From DATLWN01 sp964422615 (GTDB lineage Bacteria > Pseudomonadota > Zetaproteobacteria > Mariprofundales > Mariprofundaceae), in contig CAYRBJ010000003.1 in assembly GCA_964422615.1 (NCBI GenBank), positions 66,674 through 130,673 on the forward strand: a stretch of DNA of 64,000 nt, given 5' to 3'. Shown here in pieces: positions 17,786-27,022 of this stretch. The notes beneath the pieces were generated by a model that saw only the letters and a list, made by a program, of their open reading frames with translations, was not told the DNA's origin and did no database searches. The translations under genes and the position numbers were made by a program. The number at the start of each line of letters is the position of its first letter. The first letter of the stretch is position 1.

Positions 17786-19030
17786 ATGAATCGCCGCGTC
17801 GTCGTCACCGGCGTCGGTCTGGTGACTCCGCTGGGCACCGGTACCGATCCGACCTGGCGGAATCTAGTGGAAGGCAAATCGGGGATACGCCGTATCACCC
17901 GCTTCGATGCCGAAGCCACAGCCATGCCATGCACCATTGCCGGCGAAGTACCTGATTTCGACGTCGACGCATTCGTCAATAAAAAGGATGCCCGAAAGAT
18001 GGATACGTTCATCCAGTACGGCATCGCGGCTGCAAGCATGGCCTTGGCGCAATCCGGCCTCGAGATCAGCGAGGCCAATGCCGAGCGCGTTGGCGTGATC
18101 ATCGGTTCTGGCATCGGTGGTCTGCCGTCGATCGAGAAAACCATGCGTTCCTACATGGAAGGCGGCGTGCGCAAGATATCGCCGTTCTTCATTCCCCAAA
18201 CCATCATCAACATGATTTCGGGCTGGGTGTCGATGCTGACCGGTGCCAAGGGGCCGAATTCGGCCACGGTCACGGCCTGTTCCACCGGTACCCATGCCAT
18301 CGGAGATGCCTTTGAGGTCATTGCCCGCGGTGACGCCGATGCGATGCTGGCGGGCGGCTCCGAGTCATGTATATGCGAGTTGGGTATCGGTGGCTTCTGT
18401 GCCTCCCGGGCCCTGTCCACGCGCAATGATGAACCGGAGCGTGCTTCCCGCCCATGGGATGCCGGTCGTGACGGATTTGTGATGGGAGAGGGTGCCGGTG
18501 TGCTGATGCTGGAGTCGCTCGATTCGGCCCAGGCGCGCGGGGCGGTTATTCTGGCCGAGATTGTCGGCTACGGCATGTCGGGCGACGCCTATCACATGAC
18601 GGCGCCGGCGCCGGGAGGCGAGGGCGGTGCCCGTTGCATGAGGGCGGCTTTGGCCTCGGCCGGCATCGCTCCGGAAGAGGTGGATTACATCAATGCCCAC
18701 GGCACCTCGACACCGGCGGGCGATGTGGCGGAGACCGAGGGCATCAAATCGGTGTTCGGTGAACATGCCAAGTCGCTGATGATCTCCTCAACCAAATCGA
18801 TGACGGGCCATCTTCTGGGTGCCGCTGGCGGTATTGAGGCCGCTTTCACGGTATTGGCAGTGCATCATGGGTTGGTGCCGCCAACGATCAACCTGGATGA
18901 TCCGGATCCGGAATGCGACCTGGACTATGTTCCGCATGTGGCGCGCAAGGCGGATATTCGGGTGGCCATCTCCAACTCGTTCGGTTTCGGCGGCACCAAT
19001 GCTTCGGTGGTGGTACGGAAATTCGTGTAA
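17786..19030 (+). CDS. fabF: 3-oxoacyl-[ACP] synthase II
   Basis: Elongating condensing enzyme. The catalytic Cys is in TVTACSTGTHAIG, the first His in NAHGTSTPAGD and the second in KSMTGHLLGAAGG; GFGGTNAS is at the C-terminus. 414 aa is typical of FabF. It starts 3 bp after acpP. Confidence 0.97.
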   Translation: MNRRVVVTGVGLVTPLGTGTDPTWRNLVEGKSGIRRITRFDAEATAMPCTIAGEVPDFDVDAFVNKKDARKMDTFIQYGIAAASMALAQSGLEISEANAERVGVIIGSGIGGLPSIEKTMRSYMEGGVRKISPFFIPQTIINMISGWVSMLTGAKGPNSATVTACSTGTHAIGDAFEVIARGDADAMLAGGSESCICELGIGGFCASRALSTRNDEPERASRPWDAGRDGFVMGEGAGVLMLESLDSAQARGAVILAEIVGYGMSGDAYHMTAPAPGGEGGARCMRAALASAGIAPEEVDYINAHGTSTPAGDVAETEGIKSVFGEHAKSLMISSTKSMTGHLLGAAGGIEAAFTVLAVHHGLVPPTINLDDPDPECDLDYVPHVARKADIRVAISNSFGFGGTNASVVVRKFV

Positions 19031-19072
19031 GCTCCCGGGGCCATCATCTGACGGCTGTCGCGAGGATTAACG

Positions 19073-19729
19073 GTGCGGGGTAAGCGCAAGAGAAGCGGCG
19101 GCACTCGAGGTCCCAACCGCTTTCTGCGTTTTATCAACCGCACGTACTGCTGCCTGTGGCAGCGGCTTCCCCAAAAACAGCGGTTCCATCTTCCGGATGG
19201 TCCGCTGATCCTTGTCGGAAACCATCTGGCCGGCGTCGATCCCCTATTGGTCCAAGCGGCCGTGGACCGGCCGCTGTGTTTTCTGATGTCACGGGAATAC
19301 TACACCATGTTCGGATTCCGCTGGCTTTTCAAAATGGTGGGGGCAATTCCCGTCAATCCCGGTGGTGCCAACCGGCATGCTCTGAAAGAAGTCATCGAGG
19401 CGGTGCGTGCCGGTCAGGCCGTCTGCCTGTTTCCGGAAGGGGCGGCGAATCCACCGGTGCCATTGCAGCAAGTGTTGCCGGGGACGGTGGTGCTGGCACA
19501 GGAAACGGGCGCGACAGTGATCCCGTTTCGCATCACGGGCGTCTGGCCTTTCGATCACCGGCACATGTGGACGCCTTTTCTGCGCCGGGGTAGAGCCAGG
19601 ATTCGAATCGGTGATCCTGTGTTATTGCCGACAGCGGCCGCCGGTGCTGGACGCGGTGAATTGCGCAAGGGAGTGGAGGCCATTCGTAGGGCGATTCGCC
19701 GGCTGCGATTCTCCGGAAAACGCAGCTAG
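19073..19729 (+). CDS. PlsC-like 1-acylglycerol-3-phosphate acyltransferase family protein
   Basis: Lysophospholipid acyltransferase-fold protein of 218 aa. The H(x4)D catalytic motif is seen as NHLAGVD near residue 47 and the substrate-binding FPEG as LFPEGAANPP near 120. A strongly basic N-terminus (MRGKRKRSGG) suggests membrane association. GTG 19073 has GAGGA at 19062-19066. At the end of the fab cluster it plausibly uses the acyl-ACP made upstream; whether it acylates lysophosphatidate or another lipid cannot be read from sequence. Confidence 0.8.
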   Translation: MRGKRKRSGGTRGPNRFLRFINRTYCCLWQRLPQKQRFHLPDGPLILVGNHLAGVDPLLVQAAVDRPLCFLMSREYYTMFGFRWLFKMVGAIPVNPGGANRHALKEVIEAVRAGQAVCLFPEGAANPPVPLQQVLPGTVVLAQETGATVIPFRITGVWPFDHRHMWTPFLRRGRARIRIGDPVLLPTAAAGAGRGELRKGVEAIRRAIRRLRFSGKRS

Positions 19730-19737
19730 GGCTTTTA

Positions 19738-20829
19738 CTATTCCCGTCCCATGCGCATGACGAAATCCTCCGGATACACGGCATGCGCCAATGCTTCCTC
19801 GTAGTCGACCTGATCACTGAGGACCAGTTGCTGCAAATGCTGGTCAAAGGTTTGACTGCCGTAGATGGTGTGACCCTCTTCCATGGCTTTCGGAATCTCG
19901 CGCCAGCGATCCGTATCCAGAATGAAGTGCTTGATTACTGAATTACGGATCATGATTTCCAGCGCTACGATGCGTCCCTTACCACTCTTCAGCGGCAGCA
20001 GCTTCTGCACGACAATGGCACGCAGGTTCTCTGAAAGCCGTTCACGGATGGCTGCCTGCTCGTCCAGGGCAAATGAGGACATGATGCGCTGCATGGTGCC
20101 GATGGCCGTAGTGGCATGCACCGTCGCCATGACTAAATGCCCGGTCTCCGAGGCCTGCAGGGCCAGCTGGATCACCTGCCTGTCCCGAGCCTCGCCGGCC
20201 ACGATGATATCCGGCGTTTCTCGCATCGCATCGTTCAGGCCCTGGGCGTAATCCATGACATCGCGCCCAAGTTCCCGCTGGGTGACCGTACCCTTCTGCT
20301 GGGTGCTATACCGGTATTCAATGGGATCCTCGAGCGTCACCACGTTCACGGGGCGGTTCGTAATGACATGATTGAGCATGGCGGCCATGGTTGTGCTTTT
20401 GCCGGAACCCGTGGCACCGGCCATCAGCACCAGGCCGTTGCGATAGCTGGCGATTTCGCGCATCACCGGCGGCAGGTGAAGCTCATCGAAGCCGGGGATA
20501 ACCTGCGGGATCACGCGGGCCACGATGCCGAAATCGTTGTGGGTGCGCAGGACGTGAATGCGGAAATGGGCTACGTTTTCCAGCGAATAGTGAAGATCGA
20601 GGCTATGCAGTTCCTCGAGGGCAATATCAGTATGCAGGTTGCGCGAAACATGGATGATCATTTCCTTCAACTGATCGCGGGTCGGTTCCGGCATCTTGTC
20701 CGGCGCAACGGTGACGATCGAACCGTGGATGCGCATGCGTATCCGGTCATTGGTGCGTACGATCAGGTCGGAGGCCTTGTATTTGTGCGCGGCCAACAAC
20801 AGATCATCGATGAAGTGCCATTCTGCCAT
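19738..20829 (-). CDS. PilT/PilU-family pilus retraction ATPase, third paralogue
   Basis: 363-aa hexameric AAA-type ATPase of the PilT family. The Walker A is GATGSGKS near residue 144, the Asp box LEDPIEY near 173, Walker B DIIVAGEARD near 208, and the His box ETGHLVMATVHATT near 228. It is more divergent from PilT and PilU than those are from their Pseudomonas counterparts; for example GEARD replaces GEMRD or GEIRD. It lies 1 bp downstream of pilU, so it is translated from the same transcript. Role as an accessory retraction motor is inference. Confidence 0.86.
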   Translation of the reverse strand: MAEWHFIDDLLLAAHKYKASDLIVRTNDRIRMRIHGSIVTVAPDKMPEPTRDQLKEMIIHVSRNLHTDIALEELHSLDLHYSLENVAHFRIHVLRTHNDFGIVARVIPQVIPGFDELHLPPVMREIASYRNGLVLMAGATGSGKSTTMAAMLNHVITNRPVNVVTLEDPIEYRYSTQQKGTVTQRELGRDVMDYAQGLNDAMRETPDIIVAGEARDRQVIQLALQASETGHLVMATVHATTAIGTMQRIMSSFALDEQAAIRERLSENLRAIVVQKLLPLKSGKGRIVALEIMIRNSVIKHFILDTDRWREIPKAMEEGHTIYGSQTFDQHLQQLVLSDQVDYEEALAHAVYPEDFVMRMGRE

Positions 20830-20830
20830 A

Positions 20831-21991
20831 TCAGATCTTCAGGTCGGACAAATCACCGGTGCCGGCCAGGGCATCCACATCGGAGCCATGATCGCCACCA
20901 CCTTCCAGCCGGGCCATCTTGATCTTCAGGCGCAGATCGTTGACCGAATCGGCATGGGAAAGGGCCTCTTCCTCAGTAACGCGTCCAGCCCTCCACAGCT
21001 CGAGCAGATGCTGATCGAAGGTTTGCATGCCGTAATTCTTGCCGGCGGCCATCGTATCCTTGATCTCAGTGATTTCCCACTTCGTGATCAGATCCGAGAT
21101 ACGCGGCGTATTGATCAGAATCTCGATGGCCGGCGTGCGATCATCATCGGTCGTCTTCACCAGCCGCTGCGAAAGAATCGCGCGTAGGTTCAGCGCCAGA
21201 TTGAGCCTGACCTGCGGATGCACCTCTTCCGGGAAGAAGTTCATGATGCGATCCAGGGCCTGATTCGCATTGTTGGCATGCAGGGTGGCCATACACAGAT
21301 GTCCGGTCTCGGAAAAGGTGATGGCATGCTCCATGGTTTCGCGATCCCTGATCTCGCCGATCAGGATGACATCCGGCGCCTGGCGCAGCGTATTTTTCAG
21401 CGCATCCTTGTATTCAAGGGTGTCGGTCCCGACCTCGCGCTGGGTGATCACGCTTTTCTTGTGCTGGTGCACGAACTCGATCGGATCCTCGATGCTGATG
21501 ATGTGGCCGGCCTCGTTGCTGTTGCGGTGATCGATCATGGCCGCCAGCGAGGTGGATTTGCCGCTGCCGGTGGCGCCAACCATGATCACCAGCCCGCGCT
21601 TGGACATCGAAATATCCTTGAAGATGGGAGGTAGTCCCAAATCGTCAATTGTTGGCACCTGGGTTTTGATCTGGCGAATCACCATGCCGATGCTGCCGCG
21701 CTGACGGAAGATGTTGACGCGGAAACGGCCGAGATCGGGGTAGGAAAGCGCCAGGTTCATCTCCATGGTCGCGGCGAAATTGGCCCGCTGCTTCTCGCTC
21801 ATGGTCGAATTGGCCAGCTGCTCGCACTGGACGTTGTTCAACGGCTCCTGTTTCAGTGGATGGACCACGCCGTTGATGCGGTAGGACGGAGGCAAGCCAG
21901 CGGTGATGTACAGGTCAGAGGCATCCTTCTTGACCATCACCATCAGAAGCTGCTTGATCGACAGCCTTTGCCCTGGTTCAGTTGCACTCAT
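20831..21991 (-). CDS. pilU: Type IV pilus retraction ATPase PilU
   Basis: 386-aa PilT paralogue required alongside PilT for full retraction force. Long segments match PilU of Pseudomonas as I know it: GHIISIEDPIEFVHQH, VITQREVG, ALKNTLRQAPDVILIGE and ETGHLCMATLHANNANQAL. Walker A is GATGSGKS. ATG at 21991 has GAGGGGG just upstream. It is the middle gene of pilT-pilU-pilT-like. Confidence 0.93.
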   Translation of the reverse strand: MSATEPGQRLSIKQLLMVMVKKDASDLYITAGLPPSYRINGVVHPLKQEPLNNVQCEQLANSTMSEKQRANFAATMEMNLALSYPDLGRFRVNIFRQRGSIGMVIRQIKTQVPTIDDLGLPPIFKDISMSKRGLVIMVGATGSGKSTSLAAMIDHRNSNEAGHIISIEDPIEFVHQHKKSVITQREVGTDTLEYKDALKNTLRQAPDVILIGEIRDRETMEHAITFSETGHLCMATLHANNANQALDRIMNFFPEEVHPQVRLNLALNLRAILSQRLVKTTDDDRTPAIEILINTPRISDLITKWEITEIKDTMAAGKNYGMQTFDQHLLELWRAGRVTEEEALSHADSVNDLRLKIKMARLEGGGDHGSDVDALAGTGDLSDLKI

Positions 21992-22020
21992 CTGTTCCCC
22001 CTCGGGCTCTCATGCATACA

Positions 22021-23073
22021 TTATACGGCACCACCGCCGAACAGCTTCTTGTTGCTGGCCACTTCCAATGCCGCCTGCTGGGTGATCTTGCGGCCTTTGA
22101 CCAATTCCTGCAAATGGGTATCGAGAGTCTGCATGCCCTCGCGCATGGAGGTCTGCATCACCGACACCATCTGCGGCACCTTGTTCTCGCGAATCAGGTT
22201 CCGGATGGCCGGTGTACCGAGCATGATCTCCTGCGCCGCCACACGGCCGGATCCGTCCGCCGTCTTGATCAGTGTTTGCGAGATCACGGCCCGTAGAGAT
22301 TCGGACAGCATGGAACGGACCATATCCTTCTCGGCGGCCGGGAACACGTCGATGATGCGATCGATGGTCTTTGGTGCCGACGAGGTGTGCAGGGTGCCGA
22401 ACACCATGTGGCCGGTTTCGGCGGCGGTCAGGGCCAGACGGATGGTCTCGAGATCGCGCAACTCACCGACCAAAATCACATCCGGATCTTCGCGCAGGGC
22501 GCTGCGAAGCGCATTGGCGAAGGAGTGGGTATGTGGACCCAGTTCGCGCTGCGACACCAGGCTTCCCTTGGATTTATGCACGAACTCGATCGGATCCTCG
22601 ATGGTCAGGATATGGCCGCGCTCGTTCTGGTTACGGTTGTCAATCATGGCGGCAAGGGTGGTCGATTTGCCGGAGCCTGTCGGGCCGGTGACCAGGCAGA
22701 TGCCGCGTGGGGTCATGGAGATATCCTTGAAAATCTCGGGGGTCTTCAGCTGCTCGAGCGTGAAGACTTCATTGGGAATGACGCGGAAAGCGGCGCTCAT
22801 ACCACGGTTCTGGGCGAAGGTGTTGACTCGGAAACGGGCGATGTCGCCAAGCGAGAACGAAAAATCCAGTTCCAGGTGTTCCTCGAACATCTTGCGCTGG
22901 GTGTCGTTCATGATGTCGTACAGCATGGCCTGGACTTCGCGGGGATCCAACGACGGCATCTTGATGCGGGTCATGTCGCCATGGATACGGATCAACGGCG
23001 GTTCACCGGATGAGATATGAAGGTCAGAGGCGTTGTTCTTGACGGTAAAAGCGAGCAGTTCCGAAACGTCCAT
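22021..23073 (-). CDS. pilT: Type IV pilus twitching motility ATPase PilT
   Basis: 350-aa pilus retraction motor. It begins MDVSELLAFTVKNNASDLHI, as PilT does, with Walker A GPTGSGKST, Asp box LTIEDPIEFVH, Walker B DVILVGELRD and His box ETGHMVFGTLHTSS; AIRNLIRE matches the conserved C-terminal AIRNLIRE motif. I start it at 23073, where GGGGAG precedes the ATG; a longer frame upstream has no PilT similarity. First gene of a three-ATPase operon. Confidence 0.95.
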   Translation of the reverse strand: MDVSELLAFTVKNNASDLHISSGEPPLIRIHGDMTRIKMPSLDPREVQAMLYDIMNDTQRKMFEEHLELDFSFSLGDIARFRVNTFAQNRGMSAAFRVIPNEVFTLEQLKTPEIFKDISMTPRGICLVTGPTGSGKSTTLAAMIDNRNQNERGHILTIEDPIEFVHKSKGSLVSQRELGPHTHSFANALRSALREDPDVILVGELRDLETIRLALTAAETGHMVFGTLHTSSAPKTIDRIIDVFPAAEKDMVRSMLSESLRAVISQTLIKTADGSGRVAAQEIMLGTPAIRNLIRENKVPQMVSVMQTSMREGMQTLDTHLQELVKGRKITQQAALEVASNKKLFGGGAV

Positions 23074-23107
23074 GGGCTCCCCTGTTTGACGTATTGATAT
23101 GTGTCGG

Positions 23108-23136
23108 AGCATAGGAGGAGGGCATCCTTGCCGCAA
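23108..23136 (-). promoter_or_regulatory. Candidate sigma70 promoter for the pilT operon
   Basis: On the minus strand TTGCGG (complement of 23131-23136) and TATGCT (complement of 23108-23113) are separated by exactly 17 nt, 35 nt upstream of the pilT start. This is a fair match to a -35/-10 pair, but it is based on pattern only. Confidence 0.4.
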
Positions 23137-23153
23137 CCCGCCGTGTGTACTCG

Positions 23154-24143
23154 CTAGGACGAAACTGGTTGGAATCGTTTGCGCATGCCCGGTGTCATAT
23201 GCAGGTGTCCCTGGGCATCGACGATCAGGCCATCCATGCCGAACCTGGCGACCAGAGGCAATCCTGCAGGACCGAGCACGAACAGGGCTGTGCTCCAGGC
23301 ATCGGACAGAATACCCGTCGGTGCGACGATTGTGGCGCTTTGCACCCCTCGCGAAGGCCACCCTGTTTGCGGGTTCAGGATGTGATGATATCGCTTTCCC
23401 TTATAGATGAAGAAATGCTCGTAATCCCCTGATGTGGAAATGCTTTCTCCATCCTTCAGGTCGATCGCCCCCAGGATGCTTCCAGAACGTCGCGGGTGCT
23501 TGATGCCGATGTGCCAGGCGCGCTTGCCGTGACTGCCGAGCACACGGAGGTTGCCGCCGGCATTGATGATGGCGTTGCGGATACCATGCCGCTGAAGGAC
23601 ACGGATGCCCTGGTCGACGATGTATCCCTTGGCGATACCGCCGAAATCGAGCTGGCAGGCCGCAGAACCGCGTATCCATCCGTTGGCCGTATGCGACAGA
23701 CAATGGGCGTTGGCCATGGCCCGTTTGATGGCCTGCGCAGAGGGAGGGGCGGTCGGCGGCGGCTGAATTGAAAAGCCCCACAGGATGTCCAGCGCTCCGA
23801 GAGCCGGATCGAAGGCACCGTGGCTTTGCCGGAACACCGTCATCGATGTATCGAGAACCTTCTCGGCATCGGGTCCGAGCCGGACTGCGCTTCCTGGAGG
23901 CGATGCATTGAAATCCTTGACGGAGTTGGCGTGCGTACCGTAAATCGTCAGCGCGTCTGCCAGCCTTTGCATGGTATCGGCGGCATCGCGCACAGCCGCG
24001 GCCGCCTGTGCCTTATCGGCATCGATGACGGTGAAGGTGACAATGGTGCCCATCATGAACCGGGATTCCTTGTACACGGGTGGCCCCGATTGGCACGAGG
24101 TCAGCATCAGCAGGAGTACGGTCCACCAGATCCGAACGGTCAT
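23154..24143 (-). CDS. apbE: ApbE-family FAD:protein FMN transferase (lipoprotein)
   Basis: 329-aa periplasmic flavin transferase that attaches FMN covalently to target proteins such as Rnf/Nqr subunits. A lipobox (LMLTSCQ) makes it a lipoprotein. Conserved segments are FMMGTIVTFTV, GAFDPALGALDILWGF, LDFGGIAKGYIVDQ, NAGGNLRVLG, HHILNPQTGWPSRGVQSATI and the metal-site SDAWSTALFVLG. It is divergent from erpA and stands alone after the pilT operon; no flavoprotein target is visible nearby. Confidence 0.92.
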   Translation of the reverse strand: MTVRIWWTVLLLMLTSCQSGPPVYKESRFMMGTIVTFTVIDADKAQAAAAVRDAADTMQRLADALTIYGTHANSVKDFNASPPGSAVRLGPDAEKVLDTSMTVFRQSHGAFDPALGALDILWGFSIQPPPTAPPSAQAIKRAMANAHCLSHTANGWIRGSAACQLDFGGIAKGYIVDQGIRVLQRHGIRNAIINAGGNLRVLGSHGKRAWHIGIKHPRRSGSILGAIDLKDGESISTSGDYEHFFIYKGKRYHHILNPQTGWPSRGVQSATIVAPTGILSDAWSTALFVLGPAGLPLVARFGMDGLIVDAQGHLHMTPGMRKRFQPVSS

Positions 24144-24268
24144 GGGCCCATTGTGGCGGACCGGCTTCCCGTGACAAGCAAAGCTTCCTGAGGCAGGCCT
24201 CAGTCCGCATGGGGTTGCGCATGTCCGGGTTCGTGAAGATAATGCAGTGACGTTGATGAGAGGTGCCC

Positions 24269-24631
24269 ATGTCGCTGAGCTTAACCGAATCCGCCGCCAA
24301 CAAGATCCATGCCCTGCTTGCTGATGAAGCGAACAGTGGCATGCACCTGCGGATTTTCGTGTCCGGAGGCGGCTGCTCTGGCTTCCAGTACGGCTTTACC
24401 TTCGACGATGCGGTGGGAGAGAACGACCAGGTCATCGAAAGCCGTGAGGTGAAGCTGCTGGTGGATCCGATGAGCATGGACCTGCTGAAGGGCGCGGAAG
24501 TCGATTACCAGGAAAGTATTCAGGGTGCATCGTTCGTGATCCGCAATCCCAATGCGGCATCCACCTGCGGTTGCGGCAAATCGTTCACGCCGTCCGAATC
24601 GAGCGGTGGCTGCGCCAATGCCGGCTACTGA
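24269..24631 (+). CDS. erpA: Iron-sulfur cluster insertion protein ErpA
   Basis: 120-aa A-type carrier that passes Fe-S clusters to apoproteins. The three ligand cysteines are in GGGCSGFQYGF and STCGCGKSF. A short tail beyond CGCG adds a fourth cysteine (GGCANAGY), which E. coli ErpA lacks. ATG 24269 is preferred over GTG 24263 because GAGAGG at 24258-24263 is then correctly spaced. The 125-bp divergent gap with apbE should hold its promoter. Confidence 0.9.
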   Translation: MSLSLTESAANKIHALLADEANSGMHLRIFVSGGGCSGFQYGFTFDDAVGENDQVIESREVKLLVDPMSMDLLKGAEVDYQESIQGASFVIRNPNAASTCGCGKSFTPSESSGGCANAGY

Positions 24632-24686
24632 CTGATGCCGGCTTCTCCCAAGATTTATTCCCTTACGGCCTCCTGCTGACTCAAGC

Positions 24687-25625
24687 ATGTCAAACCTTGC
24701 GTTGCAGGTCATTGGCCTGGCCAAGGTCTATGACAATGGCAAAACGGCATTGCACGGCGTCGATCTGGAGGTGCCGGTCGGCAGCTTCTATGCACTGCTG
24801 GGGCCGAATGGCGCCGGCAAGAGCACACTGATCAACATCCTGGCCGATATCGTGCATCCGAGTGCCGGCCGGGCCCAGTTGCTGGGGCACGACCTCTTTG
24901 CCGAACGCTCCTGGTGCAAGCGCCGCATGGGCATCGTACCCCAGGAGGCGGCATTTGATCCGTTTTTCACCCCTCGGGAAATTCTGCGCCTGACCAGCGG
25001 CATGTATGGCAAAAGACCGGATGACGCATGGATCGACGAACTGCTGGCACGGCTGGAACTGGCCGAGCATGCCGGCAAGAACACGCGCCAGCTGTCCGGC
25101 GGCATGCGCAGGCGCCTGCTGGTGGCCCAGGCTCTGGTGCACCGACCGCAGCTGGTGGTGCTGGACGAACCCACCGCCGGCGTGGACGTGGCACTTCGCC
25201 AACGCCTGTGGGGGTTCATGCGCGAGTTGAACCGACAGGGCACGACCATTCTGCTGACCACGCATTATCTGGAAGAAGCTGAGGAGTTGTGTAATCGGGT
25301 GGCCATCATCCACCGCGGCCGCATGATCGCGGATCGGCCGATGCGCGAACTGATGCACGAGGTGGCCAGCTCCTATCTGTGGATGCGCTATGCTCCGGAG
25401 CACCGACCCAATGCCGATGATCTGTCAGCGCTCGAATCCTTCCAGCCGCGCCTGGTGGACGACGGCATCTGCCTGACCCTGCAACACCCGGATGCCACGA
25501 GCACGACCTTCCACGCCGCCTATTCGGCGGCGGTAAACCGGTTGGGTGCGCCACTCGATGCCAGCGTACGTCAGGAGGATCTGGAAGATGTGTTTCTGCG
25601 CCTGACCCGGGACGACAGGCCGTGA
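24687..25625 (+). CDS. ABC exporter ATP-binding protein (YadG-like)
   Basis: 312-aa nucleotide-binding subunit of an ABC-2 exporter. Walker A GPNGAGKST, signature LSGGMRRRL, Walker B LVVLDEPTAGVD and the switch His in TTHYLEE are all present; about 90 residues follow the ATPase core. The stop overlaps the permease start (GTGA, 25622-25625), so the two subunits are co-translated. The substrate is unknown. Confidence 0.92.
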   Translation: MSNLALQVIGLAKVYDNGKTALHGVDLEVPVGSFYALLGPNGAGKSTLINILADIVHPSAGRAQLLGHDLFAERSWCKRRMGIVPQEAAFDPFFTPREILRLTSGMYGKRPDDAWIDELLARLELAEHAGKNTRQLSGGMRRRLLVAQALVHRPQLVVLDEPTAGVDVALRQRLWGFMRELNRQGTTILLTTHYLEEAEELCNRVAIIHRGRMIADRPMRELMHEVASSYLWMRYAPEHRPNADDLSALESFQPRLVDDGICLTLQHPDATSTTFHAAYSAAVNRLGAPLDASVRQEDLEDVFLRLTRDDRP

Positions 25626-26392
25626 GCCAGGCCAACCTCTACGGCGCCCGCACGCTGTTCATGCGCGAGGTACGGCGTTTTCTGAAGGTGAAGATGCAGA
25701 CCATCGTGGCCCCGGCACTGACGGCGCTGCTGTACCTGGTGGTATTCCGCTATGCCATGGGAAACCGTCATGTACCGGGCCTTCATGTTGCGTACTTCAC
25801 ATTCCTGGTGCCGGGTCTGGCCATGATGTCGATGTTGCAAAACGCCTTCGCCAACACCTCCAGCTCCATCGTGACCAGCAAGGTCATGAATGTTCACATT
25901 TATCTGCTGATGGCGCCGCTGTCCGCCTCCGAGGTAGTCGGTGCATTCCTGGCGGCAGCGGTGGTGCGTTCACTGGTGGTGGCCACGGTGTTTCTCGGTG
26001 TGCTGTTGCCCTTCGTGCATTTCCCGGCATTCCACCCGTTGCTGATCCTCTATTACGGCCTGTGCAGCAGCATTATCATGGGCGCGTTGGGCTTGGTTGG
26101 CGGCATCTGGGCGCGGAAATTCGACGATATCGCCCTGATCAGCAACTTCGTGATCCTGCCGCTGACCTTCCTGTCCGGCGTGTTCTACACCTCCGGGCAA
26201 CTGCCGCCGTTCTGGCGCCATTTGAACGAGGCCAATCCGTTTTTCTACCTGATCGACGGCTTCCGCTTCGGATTCCTGGGCTCGGGTGACACCGATCCCG
26301 CGCATTCCGCCTGGGTGGTCGGCCTGACCAGCATGGTCTGTATCCTGCTGTGCTGGCAGGTCTGGCGTACCGGCTGGCGACTGAAGGAATAG
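25622..26392 (+). CDS. ABC-2 type permease (YadH-like)
   Basis: 256-aa inner-membrane subunit with about six hydrophobic segments and the ABC-2 features FLKVKMQTIVAPALTALLY, ASSSIVTSK and LPLTFLSGVFY; the C-terminus NPFFYLIDGFRFGFLG matches the YadH group. GTG 25622 overlaps the ATPase stop. Together they form a two-gene exporter. Neighbouring genes do not reveal the substrate. Confidence 0.92.
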   Translation: MSQANLYGARTLFMREVRRFLKVKMQTIVAPALTALLYLVVFRYAMGNRHVPGLHVAYFTFLVPGLAMMSMLQNAFANTSSSIVTSKVMNVHIYLLMAPLSASEVVGAFLAAAVVRSLVVATVFLGVLLPFVHFPAFHPLLILYYGLCSSIIMGALGLVGGIWARKFDDIALISNFVILPLTFLSGVFYTSGQLPPFWRHLNEANPFFYLIDGFRFGFLGSGDTDPAHSAWVVGLTSMVCILLCWQVWRTGWRLKE

Positions 26393-26393
26393 C

Positions 26394-27017
26394 ATGGGTA
26401 CGAAACATCGCAGCACCCAGTGGTACCAGCGCCATGTCAACGACGGTTTCGTTAAACGGGCACAGCGGGAAGGCAAGCGTTCGCGTGCCGCCTTCAAGCT
26501 GACCGAGATCCTCGACAAACATGGCCTGCATCTTCGTCCGGATGCAGCCGCCATCGATCTGGGTTGCGCCCCCGGTTCTTGGACTGCCGAGATCGCATCA
26601 CGCCTCGGCGACGGGGGGCTGCTGGTGGGTATCGATCTGCTCCCGGTAACACCGGTAACTGGCGCTACCATCCTGCAGGGGGATTTCGATTCCGCTGAAG
26701 GGCAGCAGGTCATCGAATCGGCGCTGCAAGGGCGGCCGCTGTCGCTGGTGCTGTCGGACATGGCACCCGAGATGAGCGGCAACAAGGTGGTGGACCAGGC
26801 CAGGATGATGCACCTGAACGACATGACCCTGGATTTTGCCGTCAACCATCTGAAGGAGGGGGGGCATGTGCTGCTGAAGACCTTCATGGGCGAGGGTTAT
26901 GACGGCTTTCGCCGTGAGCTGAAGGGATGGTTCAGGACCGTCAAGGCGATCAAGCCGCAGGCCAGTCGTAAGGATTCGTCCGAGATGTTTCTGCTGGCCA
27001 TGGATTTCCGGAGGTAA
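26394..27017 (+). CDS. rlmE: 23S rRNA (uridine-2'-O) methyltransferase
   Basis: 207-aa FtsJ-family enzyme methylating U2552 of 23S rRNA. The SAM site is IDLGCAPGSWTAEI, and the K-D-K-E catalytic set is visible as RAAFKLTEI, LSDMAPEMSG, VLLKTFMGEGYD and the C-terminal SSEMFL. It lies 1 bp after the ABC permease. Confidence 0.95.
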   Translation: MGTKHRSTQWYQRHVNDGFVKRAQREGKRSRAAFKLTEILDKHGLHLRPDAAAIDLGCAPGSWTAEIASRLGDGGLLVGIDLLPVTPVTGATILQGDFDSAEGQQVIESALQGRPLSLVLSDMAPEMSGNKVVDQARMMHLNDMTLDFAVNHLKEGGHVLLKTFMGEGYDGFRRELKGWFRTVKAIKPQASRKDSSEMFLLAMDFRR

Positions 27018-27022
27018 CCAGG

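Noticed and set aside
23074..23361. Upstream extension of the pilT frame
   Set aside because: The extra 96 codons overlap apbE antisense-free sequence without PilT similarity, and the conserved PilT N-terminus with ribosome site begins at 23073.
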